A DNA stretch of 64,000 nucleotides from Mantis religiosa (taxonomy: Eukaryota > Arthropoda > Insecta > Mantodea > Mantidae). The stretch lies in contig CM060954.1 in assembly GCA_030765055.1 (NCBI GenBank), positions 112,100,772 to 112,164,771 of the forward strand. The letters run 5' to 3'. The translations under genes and the position numbers were made by a program. Below, one piece after another: positions 50,152-64,000 of the stretch; the stretch's first letter is position 1; each line of letters starts with the position of its first letter. The notes beneath the pieces were generated by a model that was not told where the DNA came from, did no database searches, and saw nothing but the letters and a program-made list of their open reading frames with translations.

Positions 50152-51480
50152 TCAATATTTTTGTATCTTAAGTGCCTGAAGTGTTCTTTCTTTCTTTCTA
50201 GTGCCTATGTTTCTTTTTGTCCTCCCTATGTAAATTTTTTCACAGTCTTTACACTTAATCTTGTAAATGCTTGACTTTTCCTCTGGTTTTATCTTATCAG
50301 TATTATTACTGTGAAGTAGGTTTTTAATGTTGTAATTGTTTTTTGGTGCCAATGTTATATTGTATTTCTTGAATATTTTTTGGAACTTTTTTGTGGCCCA
50401 GGGGTGGTAAGTGAATTTAGCAAATCTAATTTCTTGTTTTATTGGTGTGAGAGCTGTGATCTGTTTTAATCTCTTTTGAAGTTTGAATAATTTTAGTTTT
50501 TTATCTACAAGGTTTTTTCCATATCCATTTTTAATTGCAGTTTTTAAGATTTGATGGTATTCGTTTTGATATTCTTGCTGGCTGAGAGGTAGATTTACTA
50601 ATCTGTGTGTCAGACTGTTGATGGTTGCATGTTTGTGTGGAATTGGGTTGAAACTATTTGCTTTGATGTAATTATCTGTGTGTGTTGCTTTTCTATGAAT
50701 GCCAAATTCTAGTTTTTCATTGCTTTTTTTGATTTTAAGGTCTAAAAAAGGTAGAGTACAGTCCTCTTCAGTTTCTACTGTGAATTGTATGCTGGGTTCT
50801 TGCAGGTTGAGTAGTTTCAAAGCATCATCTATTAGTTTGTAGGGCACTATTGCAAAGATGTCGTCTACGTATCTGTACCATGTTTTAAACATATGAGGGA
50901 AGGCTTTAGTAATATGTGTTTCGAAAAAGCTCATGTATAGATTGGCCAAAAATGGTGATAGCGGGCTTCCCATAGCTAGTCCTGAAATTTGTTTATAATA
51001 TTTTCCATCGAAGACAAAATAATTTTGATGTATACATAATTCAGTCATTGCCAAATATTCTTCTATTGCATTGGCATCCAGGTTTATAGAATTTAGCCAT
51101 TTTTTCAGTTGAATCAAAAGTTTGTCTAATGGAATGCTAGGAAAGAGGGAGCGGACATCAAAGGATACTAAAGTGTCATGAGGTTTTAGTTTAAGATTTT
51201 GAATTTTTTCTACCAGGTCTAAAGAGTTTTTTATACTCAGAGTATGGAATTGTGGAAAGGACTGAAATTTTTTGGATAGCCATTTTGCCAGAAGGTAAGT
51301 AGGAGTGTTTATATTATTTACAATGGGTCTCATGGGTATGTTGGGTTTGTGTATTTTAGGCAAACCATATATTCTTGCAAGGGTAGGGTTGTCCGGTTTG
51401 ATAGTTTGACAGTTAAATCTCGATATACCTTTCATTGTTATGTAAAACCTTTTAAAAATAATATACCTGATTGCATACAA
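50152..51480 (-). CDS. Penelope-like RT with GIY-YIG start, frameshifted near 50190
   Basis: 442 codons. N-terminal LARIYGLPKIHKPNIPMRPI is a conserved PLE block. RT motif A is FDVRSLFPSIPLDKLL, motif B ISGLAMGSPLSPFLANLYMS, catalytic YRYVDDIFAIVP. The nuclease begins SSIYKIKCKDCEKIYIGRTK. Just after NIGTRKKE the frame is lost at a (TTTC)n stretch on the plus strand (about 50183-50199). The continuation KSAIAAHFWSENHEIE is readable in another frame (about 50155-50100) through MNFEIPLEENP to the end. A tetranucleotide slip is the simplest cause. GIY reads SIY here, so the first motif is also altered. Confidence 0.9.
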   Translation of the reverse strand: MYAIRYIIFKRFYITMKGISRFNCQTIKPDNPTLARIYGLPKIHKPNIPMRPIVNNINTPTYLLAKWLSKKFQSFPQFHTLSIKNSLDLVEKIQNLKLKPHDTLVSFDVRSLFPSIPLDKLLIQLKKWLNSINLDANAIEEYLAMTELCIHQNYFVFDGKYYKQISGLAMGSPLSPFLANLYMSFFETHITKAFPHMFKTWYRYVDDIFAIVPYKLIDDALKLLNLQEPSIQFTVETEEDCTLPFLDLKIKKSNEKLEFGIHRKATHTDNYIKANSFNPIPHKHATINSLTHRLVNLPLSQQEYQNEYHQILKTAIKNGYGKNLVDKKLKLFKLQKRLKQITALTPIKQEIRFAKFTYHPWATKKFQKIFKKYNITLAPKNNYNIKNLLHSNNTDKIKPEEKSSIYKIKCKDCEKIYIGRTKRNIGTRKKERTLQALKIQKY

Positions 51481-51692
51481 ACCAGCACTTCCTTCTCAAA
51501 TATACTACAATAATCTATGAACATATTTCTCCGTTCTGCAGTCTTTTTCAATTATCATATATACATTGAAACCACCCAAAATTCTTGTCTCTCTCTCTGT
51601 TTTCTGTTTTTTGCCTAATTTCTTTCCAGAATCCTATTCTATTTGCACTCCCATTTTCCAGAGCTCCTCATTTCAATTTATTGTAACATTTC

Positions 51693-51940
51693 GCCCGCCT
51701 CGGTAGTGTGGTAGTAGCATGTCTGCCTCACGCTCAAGAGGTCCCGAGTTCGAGTCTCGGTCAGGGTGAGTTACCTGGATAAGGTTTTTTCTGGGGTTTT
51801 CCCTTATCCTGGAAGACAAATGTTGGGTAACTCTAAGCTCTATGGACCCCGGCCTCATTTGAGCATCATTTCACCCATTCTGTTCTTCGTCGGATATGAC
51901 TTAACGTTGGAGGGCGTAAATTACAAAGAAGGAAAAAAAA
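51693..51940 (+). mobile_element. SINE family A, full length, 13-bp target duplication
   Basis: Complete copy: tRNA-like head GCCCGCCTCGGTAG, box B GAGTTCGAGTC near 51747, body, and an A-rich tail. ATTGTAACATTTC is duplicated at 51680-51692 and 51941-51953, fixing both ends. Best reference copy of this family here. Confidence 0.93.
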
Positions 51941-52099
51941 ATTGTAACATTTCTTATATTTTGCTTGACCAGCTGCTAAATTTCAATATTTCCATCTGAT
52001 ATCTTGTACATTGTTGCCAGGCCATGTGCTCTCCCAGCTTTTAACTTCCATACTTGCAAAGGTAAATTGGAATTAACACTTTGAAGTAATGTAATTATC

Positions 52100-52318
52100 A
52101 AAATTATACTATGAGTCGACTGCGATACATTGTGTTTCACATACCACAAATTTTCTTTCAACATGTTTCTCCGAAGAAGTATGATCAACTGGAACGCCAA
52201 AACTGTTGACAGTTTTCTGATTATACCTTCAAGTGGATGCAAAATGCGTTAAAAGAATCTGTGGTATATGAATACCACATATGTGTATGTGTCTCAGTCG
52301 ATTCATAGTGTAATTTTA
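52100..52318. repeat. foldback with ~50-60 bp arms and a GAAACATGTT block in the loop
   Basis: Left arm 52100-52148 (AAAATTATACTATGAGTCGA ... CATACCACA) and right arm 52260-52318 are imperfect inverted repeats. The loop, read on the minus strand, contains TTGATCA...GAAACATGTT, a weak hammerhead-like order. The arrangement parallels 42697-42887; probably another PLE-derived foldback. Confidence 0.6.
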
Positions 52319-53672
<1,354 letters not shown>

Positions 53673-55447
53673 ATTTCTATGTAGTCGAGGAAATGTATTT
53701 CTTGGAAAATGTTAATAGAAATAACTCAAAGTAATTCTATTTTGGAATTTATTTTTCATTTGACAATTGCATTGCAAATCGATAAGTTCAAGTTGCAATT
53801 CAGATGGAACATTATGAGCATCAGTAGAGTAAGGCTCAGCAAATATTTGGAAAATTGGTTCTAATTGCACCACGTCTTGAAACCTTTTCTGAAATTCTTG
53901 GTTCAACTCTTAATATTTGAACATGTTCTTCCAAGTCCATGACCTGAATAAAGTGCAGAATTGTTGAGAGCTTTGGGACATGTACCACGTTCTTTGAGAT
54001 TAACTGCCTTTCCCTTAAGGATAGTTTCATTTTGAATGCTCTGATACTATCACTTTCTATAAAAAACTAAACACTTTTCCCATGAAGGCATAAATGTAGG
54101 AGTAGATGTCCTACATTCTCCAACTGACATTATGTTTACGTAAACAAACTGCAAGAGACGAGACAACACTGCTGTCCAATTCCATGTCTTGTCACAAACT
54201 CAAGTCGCACGGCACTCGTGTCAGTGCACAGTGCTGCGTCATTTGCTCTAGCACAAAATCAATCCATTTGGGGACCGCTGTGTTACAGTATTATATTTTA
54301 TTAATTTTGATAACCAAATAATATTATTCCATTCTTTTTTTCTTTCTTACCAAGTTTTAAAGCACTCCAAATTAGTGCAATTGTTTAACTGGAATGGCAT
54401 GTGATACTCAATTGACGCAATGAACAGAAATAGGTTTAAAATATTGACAAAGCATGGCTTAAGATGAGTAAGTACCTATTGAGTGCACGAAGTACATTAC
54501 TCCTTTTTACTTTCCTTATATGTAGAGGAATTAATGCTTTCCACTCAAAATCCTCTGTCAAAATAATGCCAATCAGTTGGGGGATCTAATAAATCCAGCC
54601 ATTGATGTGCGTTAAATCTGGAATAATACTGATGTATTATGATGCTGTTGTATGATATTGAAAAGGATTTGAATCTGTAAGTTAAAAAAAAATGCGATCA
54701 GAGCTCTAGTATCGAAGTGTCTGTCTGTGACTTGGAAATTTTGCTTATTCTCAAAAGTTAAGAGACTGCGATTTTGATGTTCCATAGTAAGCTGTTATAA
54801 GAAAAGGTCCTCATGCATGCACACGCACACACAAGCATATACAAATTTGAGTAGGAAAGCGAGAGCAGTACAGCTTACAAAAAGTACAATAATAAATATT
54901 TAAAAAAGCACCAAAGTTCTTATTTGGCTAAAAATAAAAAGATACTTGATGTAAAAGAATCATCATTCTCGAACTAAATGTCTGCGAAATTATAATCCTG
55001 TAGGGTATACGTAACAATCTTGGATACCATTTTTAGGGCACTGTGCCAGGTAAATTGCTCTCTGTCATATTATTTTCTCAAGCTGTTTATTTGTTTGTTA
55101 TTTTCAGTATTTAAAATATATCTTCTCTTATAAGATAAACCTAGAAGACTAAACATTTTCCACAATGCACTTCACATTGTGGTTAATATAATGTCCGATT
55201 GAGCCATGTTCATCTTGGAATATGTGTTAAGGAATGCAATCCTAAAACATAGCACATCTGGTTCAATATGTGTTGGAGGTGATATATTTTGAATACAGAT
55301 AATAACATCAACATAAATTCTCATCACAGAAATGCATTTGTGTGTTGAAAATAAATTCTGCTAAAAATTCCTTTGGTTATAATCCATTGGCCTAATACTT
55401 TAATAACTCAGTTTAACAGTTAAGTTCCTTTAAGTTTGAGAATGTAA
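53673..55447. other. no gene seen
   Basis: AT-rich sequence. Minus-strand open stretches 53712-54030 have no recognisable domain. No terminal repeats or structured RNAs were noticed. Confidence 0.4.
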
Positions 55448-56010
55448 CCTAGCAGGATGATTCAGGCCGTTTCATCTGTGGTCCGCATTTGGAAAGTCCG
55501 GTTCGATTTCCGTGGCTGACCTACCTGACCCATGGGTTTTTTTCGGGAGTTTTCCTGGGTCGCCAGGCGAATTCTGAGTAGGTTAATTACATCTTCCGAT
55601 TTTCTTGTTCCTCAATTTCATCTCCATTATCGTTTGATATCCTGTCTCCTTTAGGCTAGAAATGTCGGCGTGTGTCTCGGCTTTGCATGGCAAGATGATA
55701 CACTCTTGGTAAAACTTCTTCCTTTGGTAGGACGGTCTCCGAATCTGATCTAATGGGCCGTTTTCGGAACACAGTAAGGTGGGATGCCGGTTGTACTGGC
55801 CTGCCGGGGAGTTTCCAACTGGTAAAGTGCAGGTAGCCTGCCCTCTTCACTGTTGTGGCTCCTTGGGAGAGCAGCCTTCTGACTCCTCTCGCCTCAACCT
55901 TCCTCCTGGGAGTATCCCACTTCGGAGCATAACTACAACAGACCAAGTTTGGACCTCCGTGCCGAATCCCCTACGTAGCGTAGTCCGGTCCAGTACGGGA
56001 TGTATGATAA
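55448..56010 (+). mobile_element. SINE family B, long variant
   Basis: Shares with 25322-25715 the tRNA-like head (CTAGCAGGATG ... GGTTCGATTTCC), the TTTTCCTGGGTCGCCAGG block, CTCGCCTCAACCTTCC and the end GTGCCGAATCCCC. It has about 150 extra bases in the middle (about 55670-55850). The target duplication is not obvious. Confidence 0.8.
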
Positions 56011-57529
<1,519 letters not shown>

Positions 57530-58135
57530 GCAGGGGACATTAAAATTCGTATCCCAATGTTGATGTTACCCATAATCTCACAAACCACTTGAAGTATCAG
57601 AATGTAGAGCAAGACCTTGAGACTAACAAGGCCCCCTCCCCGTTACAGGATAGAAGTGGATACGCCACTTACGCGCGTCAACCCATATGGGAAGACTACC
57701 GATTCCCTCGGTTGGGACGCCCAGTGATCTAGCACACCGACTACAGCTCTGCAGGCTAGCACCCGGGAAGTTAAGGCTTCCCTCAACCCCGTCTGAAAAC
57801 AGACGTCCCCGATCTCCCACGGGTATCGAGAACTACTGTCTCCTGGAGGTCCAACCCAGTCCGAAAAACACCCAACAGGGAGGGGCTCAAACGTTCGGCT
57901 CGAGGTTCCTCGAGGTACCACGAGTGCCAGGGGTCCGAAGGGCCCGCACCACGGCAGCTGAAGGGGACGGATACCCTCCCCTAGGTGGATCCCAAAGGAC
58001 AAGACGCAGCAACATCATCTGCAAGGGGGCAGCAGCTCCCAACCCCAAGATACTGTTCCACGCTGTATTAATTGGAGGTGAGAAGGCTGTGATATTCTCC
58101 GAGGCAAGGATGATATCCTTGGATTCCAGAGGATA
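57530..58135. other. GC-rich unidentified segment with long frames on both strands
   Basis: Base composition rises sharply to a GC-rich, CpG-containing block of about 550 bp in otherwise AT-rich DNA. Frames of 149 codons (57687-58136, plus) and 119 codons (57643-58002, minus) are open, but neither shows a domain. The plus frame is Pro/Arg/Gly-rich. There are no rRNA signatures. It may be the 5' region of an unrecognised retrotransposon, a fragment of inserted foreign DNA, or a CpG-island promoter/exon. Confidence 0.35.
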
Positions 58136-58502
58136 AAGTGAAGAGAAGTCAAGTATGTGATCTGAAGCAAAGTGAGGATTTGAAGTAAACTTAATAGCAA
58201 ATCTCGTGTTCTACATAAACTGAGAATTTATTACGGACGAAACAAAATAATTATAAATTGACACTTAAAAGTATATATTTATTTTAAAGTTTAAATTTAA
58301 TATGTTAAGTAAATTTTATTCTTAGACATCTTTACTCATATAGGTAAGATTTTTTTTAAAAAAAATTATTATTGCCATCTTTGCTACTGGATACTTGTAA
58401 CAGGAATAGAAGTAAAAAATTGCTGGTAGCCAGTAGTCAATAGTTTAGTTGTAGTTTTGTCTAGCTTTCTGAATTTGTGTTTTTTTCCTTCAATAAATGA
58501 AG

Positions 58503-58727
58503 GTGTTTTTGGTAATTTACGTCCCCCAGCATTAAGTCATATCGGACGATTAATGACTCAAATGAGTCCGGGGTCCATGGAGCTTAGAGTTACCCGAAAT
58601 TCGTCTATTAGGGTAAGGGAACCCCCCGGAAAAACCTTACCCAGGTAACTCACCCTAACCGAGGTTCGAACTCGGGATCTCTTGAACATGAGGCAGACAT
58701 GCTGCCATCTACGCTACCGAGGCGGGC
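58503..58727 (-). mobile_element. SINE family A, near full length, 9-bp target duplication
   Basis: Reverse-strand copy from the tail (GTAATTTACGTCCCCCAGC) to the tRNA-like head ending GAGGCGGGC at 58727. TAAATGAAG is found at 58494-58502 and 58728-58736. It has no poly(A) tail of note. Confidence 0.9.
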
Positions 58728-58736
58728 TAAATGAAG

Positions 58737-60555
58737 TTGGTAACTATGTCCTACGTAGGTAAACAGAACAGTGGTGTCATATCGTGAGGAGCCTTAGAGC
58801 CTGCTTGCTCTTGCAGCTCCTTTCATGGTCCTTTCCTCCTGGAGGGGGGGGGGTTATAGCCACAGTTGATCTATATAGGTTGAGCTAATTGTCCCCTTAT
58901 GTTGTATAACATATCCGCAATTTATGAGAGCACTGTCATTTGATTATGTCAAAATTTGAGAGTCCGTTGAGCTCTTTTTTGTAAGTCAAGTTTCTTTTAT
59001 CAATCAAGTACCTACCTGTATTTTAAAACTACGTAACCGAAAAAATGCGAATATGTTTGTGAAGTGCTTTATTCAGTTGTAATATTCATACTATTTACAT
59101 TAACAATGAATGAAATGATGAAACATGTTAGCTAATTGTTTAAAGCTTCTTGGATATATTTTCCTTTATAGGAATACATGGCAAAAGTATATAATGTAAC
59201 CCAGAAAAGTGGCAAATGATATCACAGAATTTTAAATTTGCTGATTATGATGTTACAGAAATTCTGCGCCTGTATTACGCCATATTGCAAAACTGAGATG
59301 TATACTTGTCTATATTTTAGCAATATTTTTGTAGGTTGTTGAAGGTGCTAAATGTCTACATTTGGAAGTTTTATTTTTATTTATCCAGCGAAGAGAAAAC
59401 CTGCTCAACTCTGACGTAGATATTGCTGGCTAGAAGCCACTGCCCTTTTGTGTGTAAGAACTGGTGATTTTATACGGAATTATGCAGGAATGCCACCCTT
59501 ATTTTCAACAGCCACCGTTTGTTTTGGGAGCTGACGTGCCCCGAGCAGGAATGCATTTGCTTTTCATGTGCTTGTGTACTAATTGGTTAGAAATACGGAG
59601 CTTCAGAACGAAAACTCCTCCTCTCGCAAACTAGTTCTGGAGACATTGATAGCATGCTAATATATATTGTCACCTTGAACGCTTTGTGTTGTGCTTTTGT
59701 TTGTTCCTTGTTTACTGCACCGCCTGTACGTCAAAGTTAATAGGACTTATACTTGATTGTATCTAATTACGCTTTGCCTTTAAAACAGAGATGCCTTTCC
59801 ATTTCACATATAGAGGGAAACGTTGATTTTTAAAGATTCGTATTGGCGCTGTTTTCTTCTCTTTTATTCTTTACCCTTTTCTTCCTTTTCCTTTCTTCTG
59901 TTTTCTTCTCCTCTCCTCTCTCTTCTATTCTCTCCCATCCCATCTGTTCAAATTTTGATGCAGTCATTGTTTATTTCTATTCTTTGCATTTTACTATTTA
60001 TTTCTTGTCCTAGCAACCAGCTAGAATGTGCAGATAATCCAAATATTTGATATTTCAACGGAATTAAATTTTGAGGTTCCTTATTTCGGGAAAAAACATA
60101 TAATTTTGGACAAAAAAAATTGTGTGTGTTTAATACCACATGATAGAAGTGAAAACTTAAAACTTATTCATTATAAATTATTCTTAAAAATTATTTTCAA
60201 AAATTTAATGTTTACACCCATTCTAGTTGCGAGATAAACATTTCATGCCTTATGCGAAGTGTGCTCGCAAATGAATATACTCTGAAAAAACCGAATGACC
60301 ACGGACTTGCGACCGTGTGAAGAGGGTTATACATAAAGGATGTATAAAGGAAGTAAAATCAAATCACATAATATACTGTTTTACACGTATTTTATTTTTA
60401 TATTAAAATACACGCTATTTCACAATCATTTTTCATATTTTGTTTCTTGCTGATACACATATTTCATTGTATTTTTATTTTTAATAACAATACAAGTTTA
60501 TACATATCTTATAACATAATTTATATGATATTAATTTGCTTATTTGCATATTTTT
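58737..60555. other. no gene seen
   Basis: AT-rich; a pyrimidine-rich TTTTCTTCTCTTTT-type stretch at 59860-59945. Open stretches at 59823-60237 lack domains. Confidence 0.4.
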
Positions 60556-60559
60556 TAAT

Positions 60560-61510
60560 ATTTTTTTTTTATTTATCCAGATTTATGAACCCTATTTTAC
60601 ACAGTGGTATATTAGGGTTATAGTTGATACATAAAAATACACAATTTTAACAAAAACATTTTAAATACTAGAAGGAAGAAAATATGTTATAATCTGATGC
60701 ATATTAATTTAAACTATTTCAGACGTTTAAACACTGAGTTTATAAACATCATGAAGTACTTATGCTGTTGTGGCTTCATTAGCAAAGATGTGAGCGGAGC
60801 AGAAAATTCAGTTCCTAGAGAGTCTAGCTTGAATATTAATTCTTGTCTTTCTCTCCAGAAAATGGGTAAACAGAAAAGGTGATGAACCACAGTTTGAAAT
60901 TCTTCACCACACATGCACTTGGGGTTAGATGTTAAGTGAAAACGTGATAAGTATTCACCAAATTTACCATGTCCACTTAAAAATTGTGTCAAAACAAAAT
61001 TTGGTACAAGAGTTTCACATTTTCCTCTAGGGAAAAATAATGTTTTTGTTAAACTTCCATTTGGAGTTGTTAGCCATTGTTGGTTCCATTCTTCAAGAAT
61101 ATGTTGATGTATTATTCTCCTTACAGTAGAAATAGGACATAAAGAGTATGTCACAGGAAGATTGGATTCTGCAGCCTTCTTAGCCAAGCAATCAGCTCTC
61201 TCGTTACCTAAAATTCCACTGTGTCCTTTAACCCATCCCATGCAAATATGTCCTGGATGGTTTTGAAGCAAGGTTCTGATTTCATGTGCTAATGAATTTA
61301 AGTTGTATTTATCATTAATAGCCAGTAGAGCTGATTGTGAATCACTAAGAATACGGACACTGTTCCCATTAACAGTACACCATTTTATAGCTTCTTTAAT
61401 TGCTAAGAGCTCCGACTGGAATACAGAACATTCAGGTGACAATTTAAACATGGAGTGAGTTAGTTCCGTTTGGTTTTCATAAACAACAAAAGCACATCCT
61501 AATATTTTTT
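60560..61510 (-). mobile_element. non-LTR retrotransposon 3' fragment with RNase H, 5' truncated
   Basis: Minus-strand LINE end: RNase H frame, Cys/His knuckle, short UTR and an A-rich end (AATAAAAAAAAAT near 60560-60575). It stops abruptly upstream at about 61510. Same domain order as the LINE at 1848-4380 but a different family by sequence. Confidence 0.85.
60714..61451 (-). CDS. LINE RNase H domain plus C-terminal knuckle, open fragment
   Basis: 245 codons with no stop. Starts inside RNase H: CSVFQSELLAIKEAIKWC (catalytic Glu), VRILSDSQSALLAI (catalytic Asp) and GWVKGHSGILGNERADCLAK (His and Asp). The first Asp strand lies upstream and is truncated (the sequence before 61451 reads LGCAFVVYENQTELTHS). 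The C-terminus has CMCGEEFQTVVHHLFCLPIF, the CxC...H...C knuckle, then PQQHKYFMMFINSVFKRLK. All visible active-site residues are intact. I/R1-type LINE; not a host RNase H1. Confidence 0.88.
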   Translation of the reverse strand: MFKLSPECSVFQSELLAIKEAIKWCTVNGNSVRILSDSQSALLAINDKYNLNSLAHEIRTLLQNHPGHICMGWVKGHSGILGNERADCLAKKAAESNLPVTYSLCPISTVRRIIHQHILEEWNQQWLTTPNGSLTKTLFFPRGKCETLVPNFVLTQFLSGHGKFGEYLSRFHLTSNPKCMCGEEFQTVVHHLFCLPIFWRERQELIFKLDSLGTEFSAPLTSLLMKPQQHKYFMMFINSVFKRLK

Positions 61511-64000
61511 GATATTAGGAAATGTTTGTATACTTTTTACACATGTTATTACATATCCGTACATATATCATTACCCCATATTTTATTGCATGTTCGTACA
61601 TATTTTCATACATATTTTATTACATGTCATATTCATTTCAAATGTTTTGCCACAATTGATACTGATATTAATACATTTTCAATTCAATTCAAATGCTTTT
61701 GTTTGATGTTTTGTCTTAAAGTTTTTATTTTCCAAACTAAATAATGTATATTTAAATATTTTTTTCTATACAAAATCAAATTTACATATCAAATCTTTTG
61801 ATCCTCGATCGGTCTTCTAGTTTGTGGAAAAACACAACCTATAAGTTGTAAATGAAAATAAACGCAAAAACGTCATTTTAATACGTGATAATTTTATTAT
61901 TTACGTGTTATTACATTTAATTTATTGATGTTTTACGTTTTACTACTGACAATAAGGAGAAATTGTCAATAAAAATAACCAGTTCTTAAATGAAATATCT
62001 CTTTCACGAATTCCTAACACTGTTATTTCCAATGAGCACACTCGTTTTATCTTTCGTTATTATGGTTTTAATTATATAAATACCGAACTTTGGTGATATT
62101 ATCTGTTCATTTTAACTATTATTATTGTTTAAATTGGAATTTGATATGTTGTCGACTTGTTAAATGACAGAAGGTTATCTGATCGGTTACCGGCACTTGA
62201 CAGACGTTTGTAAGAACGGCCCTAAGACAATTATTATTCTTTTTTTTTTTTTAATGAAACTCCTGTAGGGTTTCTGAATTTTTCATAGTATTTGAAACAT
62301 GTTAAAACATACCTGGAGGCGTGTTGTTGATACGCTGTTGAGTGCGACAGAAAATCTAGGGTGTATAGCGGTATGGACAACATAAGACTGAAAAAATAAC
62401 GAATGAGTGTGGGGGGGGGGTTAGTTCGGATTGAGTTGACTTGAACCGACTTCACCCGAATGATCGTCACATATTCCAGCGTGACGGCTCAGTTTAATTC
62501 ACTACCCACAAAAAGTGCTAAACGCTCCTAAAGAAGTTTTCACTTCAAAAATATTGCTTCTGCGAGAGCGCATAGGGAGTGTGCGTATACGCGCGTACGC
62601 ACGCCCAGTGTTCCACTAATGTTTATCTTCTTTGAACATTAATAAAATTAACTCCATATCGTTGCAGGTGATGTACTGCTGCCAATGGAAGACATTTTGT
62701 ACATCTTCCACATTAGAACGTAATAATGTTTCGAACATCTTTGAAAAAAAATTAAGAAGGATTAAACATATGAATCGGAAAGCTCAGCAATGGGAATCGA
62801 ACCTAAGACCTCTAAACTCGTGTCAAAGATGTGCTGGGCTAATGACTTATCTTTTGTCAGATTGTACCTCGTGCTTCTTCCAGTATGCATTGAGTTTAAC
62901 ATACGAAATGGAAACTATAGTATAAAAACTGTTTATTCCAATTATTTATCTCCCCATCATTTGTTTATGAACTTATTAATCATAGCAATCAATTCTTCTA
63001 TCAATGTATTATTAATTTTAATTGAACTTCTGATATACAGACTGGAGAAACCTTCATTAAAAATTTTTCCGGAGCCCAGGGACTAGTGTTCCTTGGTCGG
63101 GTCCCATTTGTTACTTGTATTTTATGATCTTAAGCGTTTCAGTTGCAATGACTTGGATATGAGTGAATGATTTGAAAGTAACCCGATACTTACCTTCTCA
63201 GGGTAAGTGAAACCTATACTCAAGCAACTTTTACCGACCGGAATTGAAGCCGGTTGCGGGCGAGGGTTAGACCCCTATAACACGATTTTGAACTTTAAGG
63301 GAACCATTGGAATAGGGAAGTAGTTCTTATCTTCTTTCTCATTTACGGTAACCGATCTTAGGAATTGGTTTTAAATAGACAAAACTATGCGGATGAAGGG
63401 TAGTGATTTGTTTAAAAAGCGAATCGATTCATTATGATAGCCACGAGCTAATTGGAAAGCAAAGAATGAAGATATAACATTATTTCAGAATATTGTAATA
63501 TTGAAGAGAACTGTGAATATTTCGAAAATGGCACCCCTATTTTGAATATTAATTTTTATAGAATTGATTGGATACAGTTGACGCATCGAAACTTTAAGGG
63601 AACTCGGGAAAGTATTGCATGAAGAAAATCTCTCAAAATATGCGAATGCCACAAATGGTGTACGATAGATATGCATTCATCTCCCAACATTTGTATTAGT
63701 GCTTGATAATACAATGAAACGGGTGCCTAAGAGGACGAAAAAGAGGGAATGCATTTTCAAACTGAGAGGCCAGATACTGTCTGAGCCTCACATCGAGATA
63801 TAGTGTCGTCAAAGAGAAACTGATGGATTTACAGAAAGAAGCAAAAACGTTGGACTTAGCATAACTGAATGTATTGATTAGCTGGTTTAAGTTAAATACG
63901 TTAACATTAAATGTCTGTAAAACAAAATTTATGTTGTTTCATTAAAGATCATATGTACCAATAGCAGATATCAAATACAAGTTCAGTTAGTTAGTTAGTT
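61511..64000. other. no gene seen to the right edge; one SINE-head relic
   Basis: AT-rich sequence. Near 62790-62850, GGGAATCGAACCTAAGACC in reverse resembles a tRNA-like SINE box B. A G-run (62411-62419), an alternating CGCG-type patch near 62585-62600 and GTTAG repeats at the right edge are simple sequence. No gene recognised. Confidence 0.4.

Larger units (their letters stand above)
49845..51480 (-). mobile_element. Penelope-like element (PLE-A copy 2)
   Basis: Minus-strand element with RT from its N-terminal part to the palm, thumb, GIY-YIG nuclease and the GAAACATGTCC block (49868-49858) at its 3' end. It is the longest PLE in the window and shows what the copy at 1-1310 has lost. Nothing upstream of 51480 is recognisable, so the 5' end may be truncated. 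Confidence 0.9.

Noticed and set aside
57530..58135. rRNA gene fragment
   Set aside because: GC-rich and structured-looking, but none of the conserved rRNA blocks I know are present.

Overview
This window is animal nuclear DNA, most likely from an insect and plausibly a cockroach or termite relative; the lineage is an inference. Supporting observations: an intron-containing MAD2L2 (REV7) gene, an insect-type U4 snRNA gene, overall AT-richness, several tRNA-derived SINE families with poly(A) tails, and a mixture of Penelope-like, CR1/Jockey-like, I/R1-like, mariner, pogo/Tigger, piggyBac, hAT and Gypsy elements. There are no operons; almost everything outside the two host genes is transposon-derived.

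Layout. 1-1310: 3' part of a Penelope-like element (PLE) whose GIY-YIG core is deleted, ending in a hammerhead-ribozyme motif. 1848-4380: decayed LINE with RT and RNase H. 6.5-8.0 kb: near-perfect hairpin, internally deleted mariner, PLE foldback. 9.1-11.5 kb: CR1-like LINE with a long open RT frame, bracketed by inverted PLE ends. 12.4-14.3 kb: piggyBac and PLE relics. 15905-16049: U4 snRNA. 19.4-21.6 kb: hAT-like pseudogene broken by a SINE. 21994-28610: MAD2L2 in four coding exons, with SINEs, a CR1 relic, a PLE tail and a mariner in its introns, and a PLE inverted dimer directly after its stop. 31.27-39.83 kb: nested insertions (mariner, then pogo, then a Gypsy LTR element and a second DNA transposon inside the pogo). 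40.4-46 kb: LINE relic, a split ~138-bp tandem repeat, and a Tigger carrying a 191-bp foldback with a hammerhead. 46.56-48.88 kb: LINE interrupted by a large palindromic PLE dimer with a 12-bp target duplication. 49.84-51.48 kb: a second, more complete PLE. 51.7-64 kb: SINEs, microsatellites, a GC-rich unidentified segment and a LINE RNase H fragment.

Host functions. MAD2L2 is the HORMA-domain adaptor of translesion polymerase zeta and shieldin; U4 is the U6 chaperone of the spliceosome. The most notable theme is the PLEs. At least two, probably three or more, families share a compact hammerhead layout with one extra nucleotide between the core and stem II. Several insertions are head-to-head inverted dimers in which one arm carries an extra terminal tail, and three of these have clean target-site duplications.
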